A stretch of 37,927 nucleotides of DNA, from contig JAJDXV010000120.1 in the NCBI GenBank assembly GCA_022823085.1, positions 1-37,927 of the forward strand, read 5' to 3'. The DNA comes from Candidatus Poribacteria bacterium. Lineage in GTDB: Bacteria; Poribacteria; WGA-4E; WGA-3G. This document shows positions 26,639-35,647 of this stretch, one piece after another. The notes below the pieces were generated by a model, which saw only the letters and a program-made list of their open reading frames with translations, had not been told where the DNA came from and ran no database searches. Made by a program: the position numbers and the translations under genes. Positions within the stretch are counted from its first letter, which is position 1; every line of letters starts with the position of its first letter.

Positions 26639-29600
26639 TTCGGCGGAGGTCTAATGTGTACGGATATTCGGCATTTGTCTCTTCCGGCGGAATATTGACT
26701 GGCCCCGGAGATGTTCCTCCAGCAACGAAGCGTCCAGCTGCTGGTCCTGTCGGCTGCGGTTGGATTGTGTTTGGCGTATGTCCAGCTGCGCCGAAGCGAC
26801 TTGTGCGGCGCGCCTCCGCTTCGTAAGCGTTGACAGGGAAGGTATCGTAATGTCTCCCGCCGGGATGGGAAACATGATAGGTGCAGCCACCGACAGCGCG
26901 TCCGTTCCACGTGTCAATAATGTCAAACACAAGTGGAGAGTGCACGCCGATCGTGGGGTGTAAGGCTGATGGCGGTTGCCAGGCGCGGTAACGTACGCCG
27001 CCGACATATTCTCCATGTGTACCTGTATTGTGCAAGATTAATCGCCGTCCGTTGCATGTAACGATGTATCGGGAATCCGTCAATCCGTTTATTCGTACCT
27101 GCATCCGCTCGACGGAGGAATCGACGAAACGGGAGGTACCCGCCCGCGTTACCTCTTCGCCTAAGACGTGCCACGGTTCGATCGCCATCCGCAGTTCGAG
27201 TTCAATATCTCTGATGTTGACAGTTCCCAATTTCGGGAACCGGAATTCAAAGAACGGGTCCAACCACGCCATCTCGAACGGATAACCTGCTTCTTGGAGT
27301 TCTGTAACGACTTCTTGTATGTCTGTGCGGACGTAGTGGTGGAGCATAAATCTATCGTGTAGTTCCGTCCCCCAGCGTACCAGCTTACCTTTGTAAGGCG
27401 TATCCCAGAATTTAGCGACCAAGGCACGTATGAGTAGCATCTGTACGATGCTCATCTGTGGATGTGGTGGCATCTCAAAAGCGCGCATTTCTAAGAGTCC
27501 GAGCCTTCCACTCGCTGAATCTGGAGAATAGAGTTTATCAATACAGAGCTCCGCGCGATGCGTGTTGCCTGTGAGGTCCACCAACAGGTGCCGTAAGAGT
27601 CGGTCAATCAGCCAAGGCGGTACCTCTTCTTGTGCTGCCCGTTCAGGAATCTGTGCGAAAGCGACTTCAAGTTCATAGAGTTGTTCACCGCGCCCTTCAT
27701 CTACACGCGGTGCTTGACTTGTCGGACCGATGAAGGTCCCTGAAAAAAGGTACGACAAACCGGGGTGGTGTTGCCAGTATGTGATAAAGCTGCGCAATAG
27801 GTCGGGTTGCCGTAAGAGCGGACTATCCGCCGGGGTACGACCGCCGATGATGATATGGTTGCCGCCGCCTGTTCCGGTATGCCTACCGTCTAACATAAAT
27901 TTTTCGGCAGTCAGTCCGGCTAACCGTGCTTGTTCGTAAAGCGTTGTGGTATTATGTACCAGTTGATCCCAATTTTCCGAAGGATGAATATTCACCTCAA
28001 TCACACCTGGGTCAGGTGTTACGCTCAACGATTGAATCCGCGAATCGTGAGGCACCTCATATCCTTCGAGGATTACAGGTATGTCTAAGGTTTCAGCGGT
28101 TGCTTCGAGCCCTTTAAGAAGTGAGAGATAGTGTTCTAAATGCGTCAATGGTGGTATAAAGATGTGTAGCCGGCCGTCATGCGGTTCGACGCATAGTGCT
28201 GTCTGAAAAACCGTTCGCGCTTCACTGTCATTTGTTGCGGATTCACTCTCCTGTAGGGACTGGGTAACCCGACTGCTATCGGCAGCGTCTAAAACCTCTT
28301 CGCGCGGTTCAAGCGGATCGCGTTCGTAAGCCGGGTCCCGCGCTTCGGGTGGCACCCACTGTATAGATTCCAACGGCAGCCGAAGTCCGATCGGCGAATC
28401 GCCGGGAATTAGGAACATACGTTCACCCTTAAAACGCCAGAAACAACTCTCCCAAGCATCTTCCACGAGATGCCAGCGTAATGGTAGAACGTAGCCGATC
28501 GGTTCGCCGAGTACCTCTGTTTGCAGTAACTCTGCAAGCCGCTGCCGTTCGGATGCTTCTTTGAAGTCGAAATCAAGCGGATTAATATTGACAGGTAGTC
28601 TATCCTCTGTCCAGAGGAAATAGAGTGCGTCTTCGTACGCCGGTATTACCGAATCTGGTGTAATTCGCAATAGTTTCGTGAGATGACGGATGAATCGTTC
28701 AGCGTCTGCAGCACCGAAGCCATAATCTTTGTGAGGATCAGCGAGGTATTTATCGTTCTGCCAGACAGGGCCCCCGTCTTTACGCCAAAAACATCCGAAC
28801 TTCCAACGTGGTAACGGTTCACCCGGGTACCATTTCCCCTGTCCATAATAGAGTGCGCCACCGGTTCCGAAACTATCCCGCAAACGCCGCAAGAGGTCGG
28901 CACCTAACTCTCTTTTTTTTGCACTGTCCGCTTCTGTGTCCCATTCTGGGCTGTCTGTGTCCGCAATTGAGACAAAAGTGGGTTCACCGCCCATTGTCAG
29001 CCGAATGTCATTGCGTTCTATCTCTTCGTCCACTTGGTGTCCGAGTGTGTTAATTGCTGTCCACTGTGTCTCTGTGTAAGGTTTCGTGACACGGGAGGCT
29101 TCGTGGATACGCTGAACGGTGTTGCTATAGGTAAATTCTGTTTCACAGGGGTCGGTGTACCCGGTAACGGGTGCAGCACTTACCGGATCCGCCACACACG
29201 CCAACGGGATATGTCCTTCACCGGCGAATAAGCCGGATGTCGGGTCGAGGCCTATCCATCCTGCGCCGGGTGCGTAGACCTCACACCACGCGTGCAAGTC
29301 GGTGAAATCTTGGAGCGGACCGGCGGGTCCGTCGACGGGTTTCTGATCAGCGACAAGTTGCACGAGGTATCCGGAGACGAATCGGGCGGCTAAACCGAGG
29401 TGCCGTAGAATCTGGACGAGTAACCAACCTGTGTCTCGGCAGGAGCCTATCTGTTTTTCTAAAGTCTCTTCACAAGACTGTACGCCGGGTTCCATCCGAA
29501 CCGTGTATTTTATCTTTTCCCGTAGCGCGTGATTAATGTCAACAAGGAAGTCAATGAGTTTCTCCTCTGTCCTCGGAATGTCCGCCAACCATGCTGTTAG

Positions 29601-29978
29601 ACGCGGCCCGTTCTCTTTGACTTCAAGGAAGGGTGCTAATTCTTTTTTTAGCTGCGGTTCGTAGGCGAAGGGAAAGTGTTCCGCATTTGCTTCAAGGAAG
29701 AAGTCAAAGGGGTTGATAACGGTCATGTTTGCGACGAGATCAACTTCAATAGATAAAGTGCGCGCGGGTTCCGAGAAAACGACGCGCGCCTGATAATTAC
29801 CGAATGGGTCCTGCTGCCAATTGATAAAATGCTTTTCGGGTTCAATTTTAAGTGAATACGCTTCGATGGGTGTTCGACAGTGAACCGCGGGTCTCAGTCG
29901 AAAAATGTGTGGCGACAAGTTGACAAGCCGGTCGTATTGGTAAAGGGATTTGTGGTTGATTGCTACACGAATTGCCAT
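26631..29978 (-). CDS. Transglutaminase-DUF2126 putative amidoligase
   Basis: The 1115-residue protein begins with a transglutaminase-like unit: Cys180 in QIGSCRDTGWL, His229 in DLHAWCEVY and Asp245 in GWIGLDPTSG. From about residue 320 to the end it is a DUF2126 domain (LTMGGEPTFVSI; GRHTGTGGGNHIIIGG; FRFPKLG). DUF2126 is classed in Pfam as a putative amidoligase related to glutamine-synthetase-type ligases. One polypeptide thus carries a presumed amide-forming and an amide-cleaving or -transferring activity. Length is normal for the fused family. It lies in the middle of the five-gene cluster, with alpha-E upstream and the fused ATP-grasp/alpha-E gene downstream. Confidence 0.9.
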   Translation of the reverse strand: MAIRVAINHKSLYQYDRLVNLSPHIFRLRPAVHCRTPIEAYSLKIEPEKHFINWQQDPFGNYQARVVFSEPARTLSIEVDLVANMTVINPFDFFLEANAEHFPFAYEPQLKKELAPFLEVKENGPRLTAWLADIPRTEEKLIDFLVDINHALREKIKYTVRMEPGVQSCEETLEKQIGSCRDTGWLLVQILRHLGLAARFVSGYLVQLVADQKPVDGPAGPLQDFTDLHAWCEVYAPGAGWIGLDPTSGLFAGEGHIPLACVADPVSAAPVTGYTDPCETEFTYSNTVQRIHEASRVTKPYTETQWTAINTLGHQVDEEIERNDIRLTMGGEPTFVSIADTDSPEWDTEADSAKKRELGADLLRRLRDSFGTGGALYYGQGKWYPGEPLPRWKFGCFWRKDGGPVWQNDKYLADPHKDYGFGAADAERFIRHLTKLLRITPDSVIPAYEDALYFLWTEDRLPVNINPLDFDFKEASERQRLAELLQTEVLGEPIGYVLPLRWHLVEDAWESCFWRFKGERMFLIPGDSPIGLRLPLESIQWVPPEARDPAYERDPLEPREEVLDAADSSRVTQSLQESESATNDSEARTVFQTALCVEPHDGRLHIFIPPLTHLEHYLSLLKGLEATAETLDIPVILEGYEVPHDSRIQSLSVTPDPGVIEVNIHPSENWDQLVHNTTTLYEQARLAGLTAEKFMLDGRHTGTGGGNHIIIGGRTPADSPLLRQPDLLRSFITYWQHHPGLSYLFSGTFIGPTSQAPRVDEGRGEQLYELEVAFAQIPERAAQEEVPPWLIDRLLRHLLVDLTGNTHRAELCIDKLYSPDSASGRLGLLEMRAFEMPPHPQMSIVQMLLIRALVAKFWDTPYKGKLVRWGTELHDRFMLHHYVRTDIQEVVTELQEAGYPFEMAWLDPFFEFRFPKLGTVNIRDIELELRMAIEPWHVLGEEVTRAGTSRFVDSSVERMQVRINGLTDSRYIVTCNGRRLILHNTGTHGEYVGGVRYRAWQPPSALHPTIGVHSPLVFDIIDTWNGRAVGGCTYHVSHPGGRHYDTFPVNAYEAEARRTSRFGAAGHTPNTIQPQPTGPAAGRFVAGGTSPGPVNIPPEETNAEYPYTLDLRRTF

Positions 29979-29994
29979 ATCTGTTTTTGAAGTT

Positions 29995-30147
29995 CCCAGT
30001 TGCCAGTTAACAGTTTCCAGTTAAGAGAACTACGGATAACACAACATCTCTTTTCTGGTTACTGGTTACTGTCTCACTGGTTACTGTTCCTCAAATTACC
30101 CTCTTAAGTGGGTACTGTTCACTGGTTACTGGTTACTGTTAACTGGT
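29995..30147. repeat. Heptad-repeat block between alpha-E and DUF2126 genes
   Basis: Left pieces CCAGTTGCCAGTTAACAG and right pieces CTGGTTACTGGTTACTG (repeated several times to 30147) can form nested hairpins. The right part overlaps the 3' end of the alpha-E gene and encodes its last residues (VNSNQ). The family is the same as at 11119-11196 and 31107-31203, but this copy is longer and less regular. Confidence 0.65.
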
Positions 30148-31085
30148 CGCAATGCGAAAAACGTCTTGTGAATGTCGGCACCGACTAAGTTGAGTTTAGT
30201 TTGGAATGCGTCAAGAAACTCGTGTAAACCGGTTGAGAGGATCTGTTTGACTTGGGCGTAAGCGAATTCGGCGCGAAGCTGCCCGAGCCGCTGTTCTGCC
30301 GGGTTAGAGAACGTCTCCAGAGGCGTGCCAGATATAGCGTGCAGTGAGTCCTCCGCCTTAGAAAGACAATAGAGAACGGATCTCGGAAATTCTCGGTCTA
30401 ACAGTAGAAAAGCGACGACATCGTCTGGAGAGATGAGCCCGTGGGTGCGCCGGTACATTTCAAAACCGCTGGCAGAATGGAGGAGTGCCCCCCACTGAAT
30501 GTCATCAAATGGCGTGTTGATATCCCAAACAGATGGCAGCAGAATGAAGTATTTGACATCAACGATCCTTGATGTTTTATCGGCGCGCTCGATGAGTCGT
30601 CCTAATTGGCAGAAGTGCCAACCTTCGCTATGCGACATGATGTTGTCTGTGAGTCCCATAAAAAGGTGTGAGGCGATCTTGATGTCTCGAAAGAACTCAT
30701 GCGGTTCTGCCATCGCCCATTTTTCGGAGGTATTTGTTACCAACAGGTAAGCGTCGTTGAGCTGCTCCCACATCTCCGATGAGATGTTTTCTCGTATGGA
30801 CCTGGCGTTTTCACGGGCAGCCCGAAGGCAAGAGACAATTGAGTTCGGGTTTTCGGTATCAAATGTTAGGAACTTGATCACCGCTTCACGAGATGCCTCG
30901 CCGTAGCGTTCGGCAAATACCTTATCATCGCCTGTTGTTGCAACTAACGGTTTCCACTGTGCCTGCATGCCGACAGGTGTATCAAGAATAAGATGCAAAT
31001 TGACATCGACAAAACGGGCGACGTTTTCGGCGCGTTCAATGTAGCGGCTCATCCAATAGATTGATTCAGCAACACGACTCAACAT
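30126..31085 (-). CDS. Alpha-E domain protein (DUF403)
   Basis: The 319-residue, mostly helical protein has the family start MLSRVAESIYWMSRYIERAE and the conserved LGRLIERADKTSRIVDVKYF. Alpha-E proteins are found next to permuted ATP-grasp ligases and transglutaminases in a conserved predicted amidoligase system; their biochemical role is not established. It follows the ATP-grasp gene by about 100 bases, all repeat. Its ribosome-binding site AAGGAAAA is part of a repeat end shared with two other genes. The last residues (PVNSNQ) and stop are encoded by a heptad repeat. Confidence 0.9.
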   Translation of the reverse strand: MLSRVAESIYWMSRYIERAENVARFVDVNLHLILDTPVGMQAQWKPLVATTGDDKVFAERYGEASREAVIKFLTFDTENPNSIVSCLRAARENARSIRENISSEMWEQLNDAYLLVTNTSEKWAMAEPHEFFRDIKIASHLFMGLTDNIMSHSEGWHFCQLGRLIERADKTSRIVDVKYFILLPSVWDINTPFDDIQWGALLHSASGFEMYRRTHGLISPDDVVAFLLLDREFPRSVLYCLSKAEDSLHAISGTPLETFSNPAEQRLGQLRAEFAYAQVKQILSTGLHEFLDAFQTKLNLVGADIHKTFFALRPVNSNQ

Positions 31086-31106
31086 ATTTTAATTTTCCTT
31101 GCTTTT

Positions 31107-31203
31107 CAAGTTACCAGTTACCAGTTACCAGTTACCAGAAAAGAAATACTGTGTTACCCGCACACCTCTTAACTGGTTACTGGTTACTGGTTACTGGTAA
31201 CTG
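31107..31203. repeat. Heptad-repeat hairpin overlapping the ATP-grasp stop codon
   Basis: The left arm TTACCAG repeated four times (31107-31138) faces the right arm CTGGTTA repeated (31172-31203), giving the most regular hairpin of the family. The ATP-grasp stop codon (minus strand, 31184) and its last codons (VTSNQ) lie inside the right arm. Confidence 0.75.
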
Positions 31204-32638
31204 AACCCGATAAGACCCATGTATCCTTGCTACCGCCACCTTGTGAGGAGTTGACGACAAGTGAACCCTTTTTGAGCGCGACTCGTGTTAACCCACCTGG
31301 AAGGACGTAAATATCTTCGTCATAAAGGATGAACGGACGGAGATCAACGTGTCGTCCTTCAAGGTGGTCGTCGATAAGCACCGGGACCCGTGAGAGCGAG
31401 AGCGTCGGTTGTGCGATGTAGTTGCGCGGGTTGTCTTTAATTCGGCGAGCAAACTCTTCCTGTTCTGCTTGTGTCGAATGTGGGCCGATTAGCATCCCAT
31501 AGCCACCGGATTGGTTCGCTTCTTTGACAACAAGTTCGTCAAGATGCTCAAGAACGTATTTTCGATCTGCATCTTCCCAACACATATAGGTCGGAACGTT
31601 CGGAACGATAATATCCTCGCCGAGGTAGTACTTGATAATCTGCGGTACAAACGCGCAGACAACTTTGTCGTCAGCGACACAGGTGCCGGGGGCATTGACA
31701 AGTGCGATACGTCCTGCTTTGTACACCTCCATTAGCCCTGGAACACCGAGCATTGATTCTGATTTAAACGCTTTCGGATCAAGGAAATCGTCGTTAATTC
31801 GGCGGTAGAGGACATCAATACGTTCAAAGCCTTTCGTCGTCCGTGCGTGAACGAACCCGTCCATCACCACAAGATCACGTCCCTCAACCAATTCGACACC
31901 CATCTGTTGTGCGAGAAAGGAGTGCTCGAAGTAGGCGGAATTGTAAATTCCTGGGGTAAGGACAGCGACGGCGGGGGAAGCCACTCTATCTGTTGCGAGG
32001 TAGCGGAGCGTATTCAGCAGATTGCTCGGATAATCTTCAACCGGTTGGATCTGGGACATCCCAAAAAGCTGCGGGAACGTCCGTTTCATGACCTGCCGGT
32101 TTTCTACGACGTAGGAGACCCCGGACGGGCAACCGAGGTTATCTTCTAACACGTATACCTGTCCATCGCCGTCTCGAACCAAATCTGTACCGGTGATGTG
32201 GCACCAGATACCGCGCGGCGGATTCAAGCCGACACACTGCTGTAGATAGCGTTCTGATGAGAGCACAACATCCGCTGGAACGACACCGTCTTTTAGGATC
32301 TTCTGATCGTGATAAACGTCGTTGATGAATAGGTTCAACGCGTGGATACGCTGTTTGAGTCCGCGTTCTATCCAGTTCCATTCATCCGCATCAATAATTC
32401 GCGGAATAAGATCGAACGGAAAAATCTTTTCGACGCCCTGCTCGTCCGCGTAGACGTTGAACGTGATGCCCATTCGGAGCAACGCGTATTCAGCGGCAAT
32501 TTGGCGGCGCGTCAGTTCGCCTTCCGAGAAACTATCGATCCGCTCAGCTAACATCTGAGCGGCGGGACGTGGATTCCCGTCTGGCGCGAACATCTCGTCA
32601 TAAAATCCATCGGTGTTGTATCCATCAAATCCTGTCAT
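31184..32638 (-). CDS. Circularly permuted ATP-grasp ligase (DUF404/DUF407)
   Basis: The 484-residue product is the stand-alone version of the ATP-grasp found fused in 23703-26438. Conserved stretches are FPFDLIPRIIDADEWNWIER, INDVYHDQKILKDG, and LEDNLGCPSGVSYVVENR (164-181). The C-terminal LPGGLTRVA and SQGGGSKDTWVL are also typical. Such enzymes are predicted to couple ATP hydrolysis to amide-bond formation between a carboxylate and an amine. It is the first gene of the cluster. GGAGA lies upstream of the ATG and a possible promoter lies at 32777-32805. The last residues come from a repeat. Confidence 0.9.
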   Translation of the reverse strand: MTGFDGYNTDGFYDEMFAPDGNPRPAAQMLAERIDSFSEGELTRRQIAAEYALLRMGITFNVYADEQGVEKIFPFDLIPRIIDADEWNWIERGLKQRIHALNLFINDVYHDQKILKDGVVPADVVLSSERYLQQCVGLNPPRGIWCHITGTDLVRDGDGQVYVLEDNLGCPSGVSYVVENRQVMKRTFPQLFGMSQIQPVEDYPSNLLNTLRYLATDRVASPAVAVLTPGIYNSAYFEHSFLAQQMGVELVEGRDLVVMDGFVHARTTKGFERIDVLYRRINDDFLDPKAFKSESMLGVPGLMEVYKAGRIALVNAPGTCVADDKVVCAFVPQIIKYYLGEDIIVPNVPTYMCWEDADRKYVLEHLDELVVKEANQSGGYGMLIGPHSTQAEQEEFARRIKDNPRNYIAQPTLSLSRVPVLIDDHLEGRHVDLRPFILYDEDIYVLPGGLTRVALKKGSLVVNSSQGGGSKDTWVLSGSVTSNQ

Positions 32639-32975
32639 TGCAATAGGTCTCCGTAGTATTACGCGGATACTTGAATGTGGAAGTATGTTAATTTTTTAGG
32701 CAGTGTGGTCGGATGCTGTCTAATTGTGATGCCTCAGTTGATTTGTGTTTTGAGCAGGAGAAACGTCTAAATTAAAATGATGCCACACCCGAAAGGCAAA
32801 GTCAAGTGAAAAATTGGGGAATTTTTTCTTTTTAGGAATCGATTTCAGAATAGACGTGGAGAACTGGTGCTCTCCACGCCTATTCGGATACTACTTTCGG
32901 CGGAATGTCGTCCGATGCCGTTTACAGCGCGGATTTGACCGCTTGTCGAACTGAAGAATCCACCGAGTTGCGGTG
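32639..32975. other. Intergenic region with promoter candidate and hairpin
   Basis: There is no gene in these 337 bases. A hairpin at 32849-32884 has 8-bp perfect arms CGTGGAGA/TCTCCACG extended to about 14 bp by AATAG/CTATT with one mismatch. It lies about 90 bases after the dioxygenase stop on the minus strand and may end that transcript, though no T-run follows. A possible promoter for the ATP-grasp cluster is listed separately. Confidence 0.5.
32777..32805 (-). promoter_or_regulatory. Candidate promoter of the ATP-grasp/alpha-E cluster
   Basis: On the minus strand TTGACT (32805-32800) and CATCAT (32782-32777) are 17 bases apart, about 140 bases before the ATP-grasp start. The -35 is good and the -10 is only fair. 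Confidence 0.4.
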
Positions 32976-34154
32976 TTAAGTGACAGTTTGGAAGGCTTCC
33001 CAAGCGTCGCCTGCTGCTGCGGCTTGACGTTCCAATTCAGTGCGCCACCCCGCGACTTTGCCGGATTTGATCTGTCTGACATCGAAACCGGCGTATCGGT
33101 CTTCAAGCGTATCTCCGAGTTTGTGTCTTTCTGCCCATCGGTCCCAGGCTGTTTGCATCCATCCGTGTGGTAAAGCTTCTCGGACGGCAGGGTCAAGTTG
33201 CCATGCGCTTCGTGCGTCGGAGACTGAGGGTTCACCGGTGAATTCACCCGACCATTTCGACCAACCGATCGACAGAGTGTTCCGCTCGCGTTCAGGCACG
33301 GTGTGCCCTGTGTGGATGTTGTTGCCATTACGGATGAGTGCCTCTCCCGGTTTGAGCCGAATAGCGACCTGATCCGGTAACGGGTCCTTTTTGTTCCAAC
33401 TCGGCGTATGCGGTACGCCTTGATCCTTCATTGCCTGTGGAAGTAGCACATCGTGCTCAAAAGGGGTGCGCCATCGGTGGTGGCTGCCCGGAATGAGTTC
33501 ATGGCATTCGTCATCTGTAAGTGCCAAAAACATGCTCACGCCGTTCCGCTGTGTGATTCGCTTCTCGTTGCTCTCTTGAATCTCTTTCCAACGGGTGCGT
33601 TCGACCTCTTCGGAATAGTCTTCCGGGGTGTTCCCGCGGTTGTCCCGCTGTGAGAAGTAACTTTCGCCACTCCCCCACCACGTTACATCTCTGTGCCAAC
33701 TGGGTCCGTTCTCCTGTTTCCGTGGGTTTGCCCATAGCAGCATACCACTGAACGTCATGTCCTCAGGTTGAAGTCCGTGGCACCAAGAAGCGACGAAATC
33801 AAGAAAATCCGAGGAACCGTGGAATTCGGCGAAACTCGGTTCATCGAACGCGGGATGGATGAGTCCTCGGATTGCCCACGGCTCATCGTGTGCCGCGCGA
33901 TGGACGTAGCCTTTCGAGCAATCAATTACGTCGTAGATGTTTTCCGGGGCACACGCCTCGGTAACACGTCGTCCGGCTTCTCGAAGAATAGGTATCCAAG
34001 GGTTATCAACGAAGTCGTTGATAATAACAAAACCGTGCTCCTTCAGGTATTCCAATCTTTCAGGTGTGGCACCCGGAGCCGAAAGTTCAGGTTTGAAATC
34101 TGCGAATGCAGTCGCGCGATAGGTTTCCTTCACTTGTGGTTCATTCGTGCTCAT
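32976..34154 (-). CDS. Phytanoyl-CoA dioxygenase (PhyH) family protein
   Basis: PhyH-family enzymes are Fe(II)/2-oxoglutarate-dependent oxygenases. The 392-residue product shows the iron-binding His154 and Asp156 in SWHRDVTWW. A distal His281 (NNIHTGHT) is followed ten residues later by Arg291, suited to binding 2-oxoglutarate. The core motif LIPGSHHRW is also present. The substrate cannot be told from sequence; in this type of genome such proteins form large families. GGAGGA precedes the ATG. It is transcribed alone or with the upstream FGE-like gene, about 98 bases away on the same strand. Confidence 0.88.
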   Translation of the reverse strand: MSTNEPQVKETYRATAFADFKPELSAPGATPERLEYLKEHGFVIINDFVDNPWIPILREAGRRVTEACAPENIYDVIDCSKGYVHRAAHDEPWAIRGLIHPAFDEPSFAEFHGSSDFLDFVASWCHGLQPEDMTFSGMLLWANPRKQENGPSWHRDVTWWGSGESYFSQRDNRGNTPEDYSEEVERTRWKEIQESNEKRITQRNGVSMFLALTDDECHELIPGSHHRWRTPFEHDVLLPQAMKDQGVPHTPSWNKKDPLPDQVAIRLKPGEALIRNGNNIHTGHTVPERERNTLSIGWSKWSGEFTGEPSVSDARSAWQLDPAVREALPHGWMQTAWDRWAERHKLGDTLEDRYAGFDVRQIKSGKVAGWRTELERQAAAAGDAWEAFQTVT

Positions 34155-34252
34155 TGTGATTCCTCCGTGTTAGGCGGTTACGTTGAACAAGTACGCTATT
34201 CTAACACACTTCGCATATTTTCCAAAATTGAATCTGTAGTACTTCGGATCGG

Positions 34253-35365
34253 TTATTTCTGAAAAATGTTATCTACATTCTTTTTCAGACACTCCTTGAA
34301 GATACGCAGTTTTCCAAATTCACTTTCGCTGCTATGTTGAAAGTGGACCTCAAGATAGTGTCTCCACAACCGAAGAATTACGTCTCGATAGATATCGGAT
34401 TCTTCGTCCTGAATATCTGCAATTCGGTCAGGTAGCACCTCGCGGAGTACACTGATAAGTTCTTTCTCAAATGTCCGCGGATATCCCGTATTATGCATCA
34501 CGATCTTAGCGAATTTAGCCTCAAGACTGGCGTATGGCGTAAAACCCTCTGTTACGCTGAAGATTGCACTGTCAAATTGGTTTCGCATGTTCTCATAAAG
34601 CCGAGTTGCCATATCAGTTGCGACCTTTGTCGTCTTTGTCTCTATTTGTGGTAAGACGCAACGAAAACCGAGCGTTCCGATTCCAGCATCTACTGGATGT
34701 TGACTTCTCGCTTCGATCTGGATGTCCTTGGCATCGCTAAACCATGAACCGCCGCGCATTCTATGGTATCTCCCGTGAATATCGTTAACGTCTAACCTTT
34801 CTAAACACCACTCTTCAACGTTCCCCGCCATGTCATATAAACCGTATGTATTCGGTGCATAGCTCCCGACTTTTTTTGTCGGTGGGTCTCTGAAGTTTGT
34901 TCCGGCTGTGTAGCGATCATAGTTGGCTCTATTGTGAGGATCTGCATCGCCCCATGGGTATTCTTTGCACGCCAATGTGCCGCGGGCCGCTCTTTCCCAC
35001 TGCGCCTCTGTCGGCAGTTCTTTGCCGATCCATTCCGCGTAGGCTTTAGCGGCGAACCAACTGACGTTCACGACCGGATGATCCGCTTTCCTGTTCGGAT
35101 ACATATTACCATTCCAACCCGATAGGTAATTGTCATCTACGATTGCGGTTAAGGCTCTGCTTTTTCGCCACTGCGGATTTTCATCTATAAACCTCTTAAA
35201 TTGTGCGTTGGTGACTTCATATATGTCCATGTAGAACGCGTCAACGCCATCACCCGCTGGGATCAACACCATGCCTTCTGGTTCGTCAGGCGTACTGAGT
35301 TTTATAACAAAAATGAGCAATCCGCAAAGGATTAATCCATAAAGGATTGAGGTTAAGTTTTTCAT
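34253..35365 (-). CDS. FGE-sulfatase-fold protein without catalytic cysteines
   Basis: The protein has a short N-terminal membrane anchor or signal (LTSILYGLILCGLLIFVI). A formylglycine-generating-enzyme fold follows from about residue 28 to 245: GMVLIPAG, YEVTNAQFKRFI, VNVSWFAAKAYAEWIGKELP, TEAQWERAARG, YGLYDMAGNVEEW, RGGSWFS and GTLGFRC. The two copper-binding cysteines of true FGEs, expected just after GGSW and five residues later, are replaced (GGSWFSDAKDIQI). It is therefore unlikely to activate sulfatases. The last 120 residues form an extra helical domain not seen in FGE. The ATG at 35365 is chosen over the in-frame GTG at 35383 because GGAAAG lies at normal spacing. Confidence 0.82.
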   Translation of the reverse strand: MKNLTSILYGLILCGLLIFVIKLSTPDEPEGMVLIPAGDGVDAFYMDIYEVTNAQFKRFIDENPQWRKSRALTAIVDDNYLSGWNGNMYPNRKADHPVVNVSWFAAKAYAEWIGKELPTEAQWERAARGTLACKEYPWGDADPHNRANYDRYTAGTNFRDPPTKKVGSYAPNTYGLYDMAGNVEEWCLERLDVNDIHGRYHRMRGGSWFSDAKDIQIEARSQHPVDAGIGTLGFRCVLPQIETKTTKVATDMATRLYENMRNQFDSAIFSVTEGFTPYASLEAKFAKIVMHNTGYPRTFEKELISVLREVLPDRIADIQDEESDIYRDVILRLWRHYLEVHFQHSSESEFGKLRIFKECLKKNVDNIFQK

Positions 35366-35512
35366 TTTTTTCGTTCTTTCCACTTATGCTGGGCAATCTC
35401 TTGCGCAGCGTTAGCAGTGTGAGGCACCGGCATTGAAAGAACTAAAATTCTCACGATAAGGGGATATCAACAACACTCACATTAAGACAATTAGGGTGCC
35501 ACCTGATTTTCC

Positions 35513-35540
35513 TTGACTTTTTCGCCCAACATGCTATTAT
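35513..35540 (+). promoter_or_regulatory. Sigma70-type promoter of the second PhyH gene
   Basis: TTGACT (35513-35518), a 16-base spacer and TATTAT (35535-35540) lie about 108 bases before the ATG at 35648. The leader has no other recognised element. The pectate lyase downstream is probably on the same transcript. Confidence 0.6.
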
Positions 35541-35647
35541 GTTTACAACAATTCGGAAAGTTTTCACCCTTCACAAACTATGATGAAATATAACGTATCG
35601 TAAAACAAAAAAATAAGTTGATGCTTTAAAAACAACAGGAGATTACA

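Noticed and set aside
26395..26910. Open frame of 171 codons bridging two cluster genes
   Set aside because: It overlaps the ends of both neighbouring genes in another frame, has no domain and crosses a repeat-containing gap.
31107..31203. Possible CRISPR array because of regular repeats
   Set aside because: The units are 7 bases without spacers and form an inverted hairpin; no cas gene is in the window.
32891..33328. Open frame of 145 codons on the minus strand after the PhyH gene
   Set aside because: Most of it overlaps the well-supported PhyH gene in another frame, and its composition is low-complexity polar.
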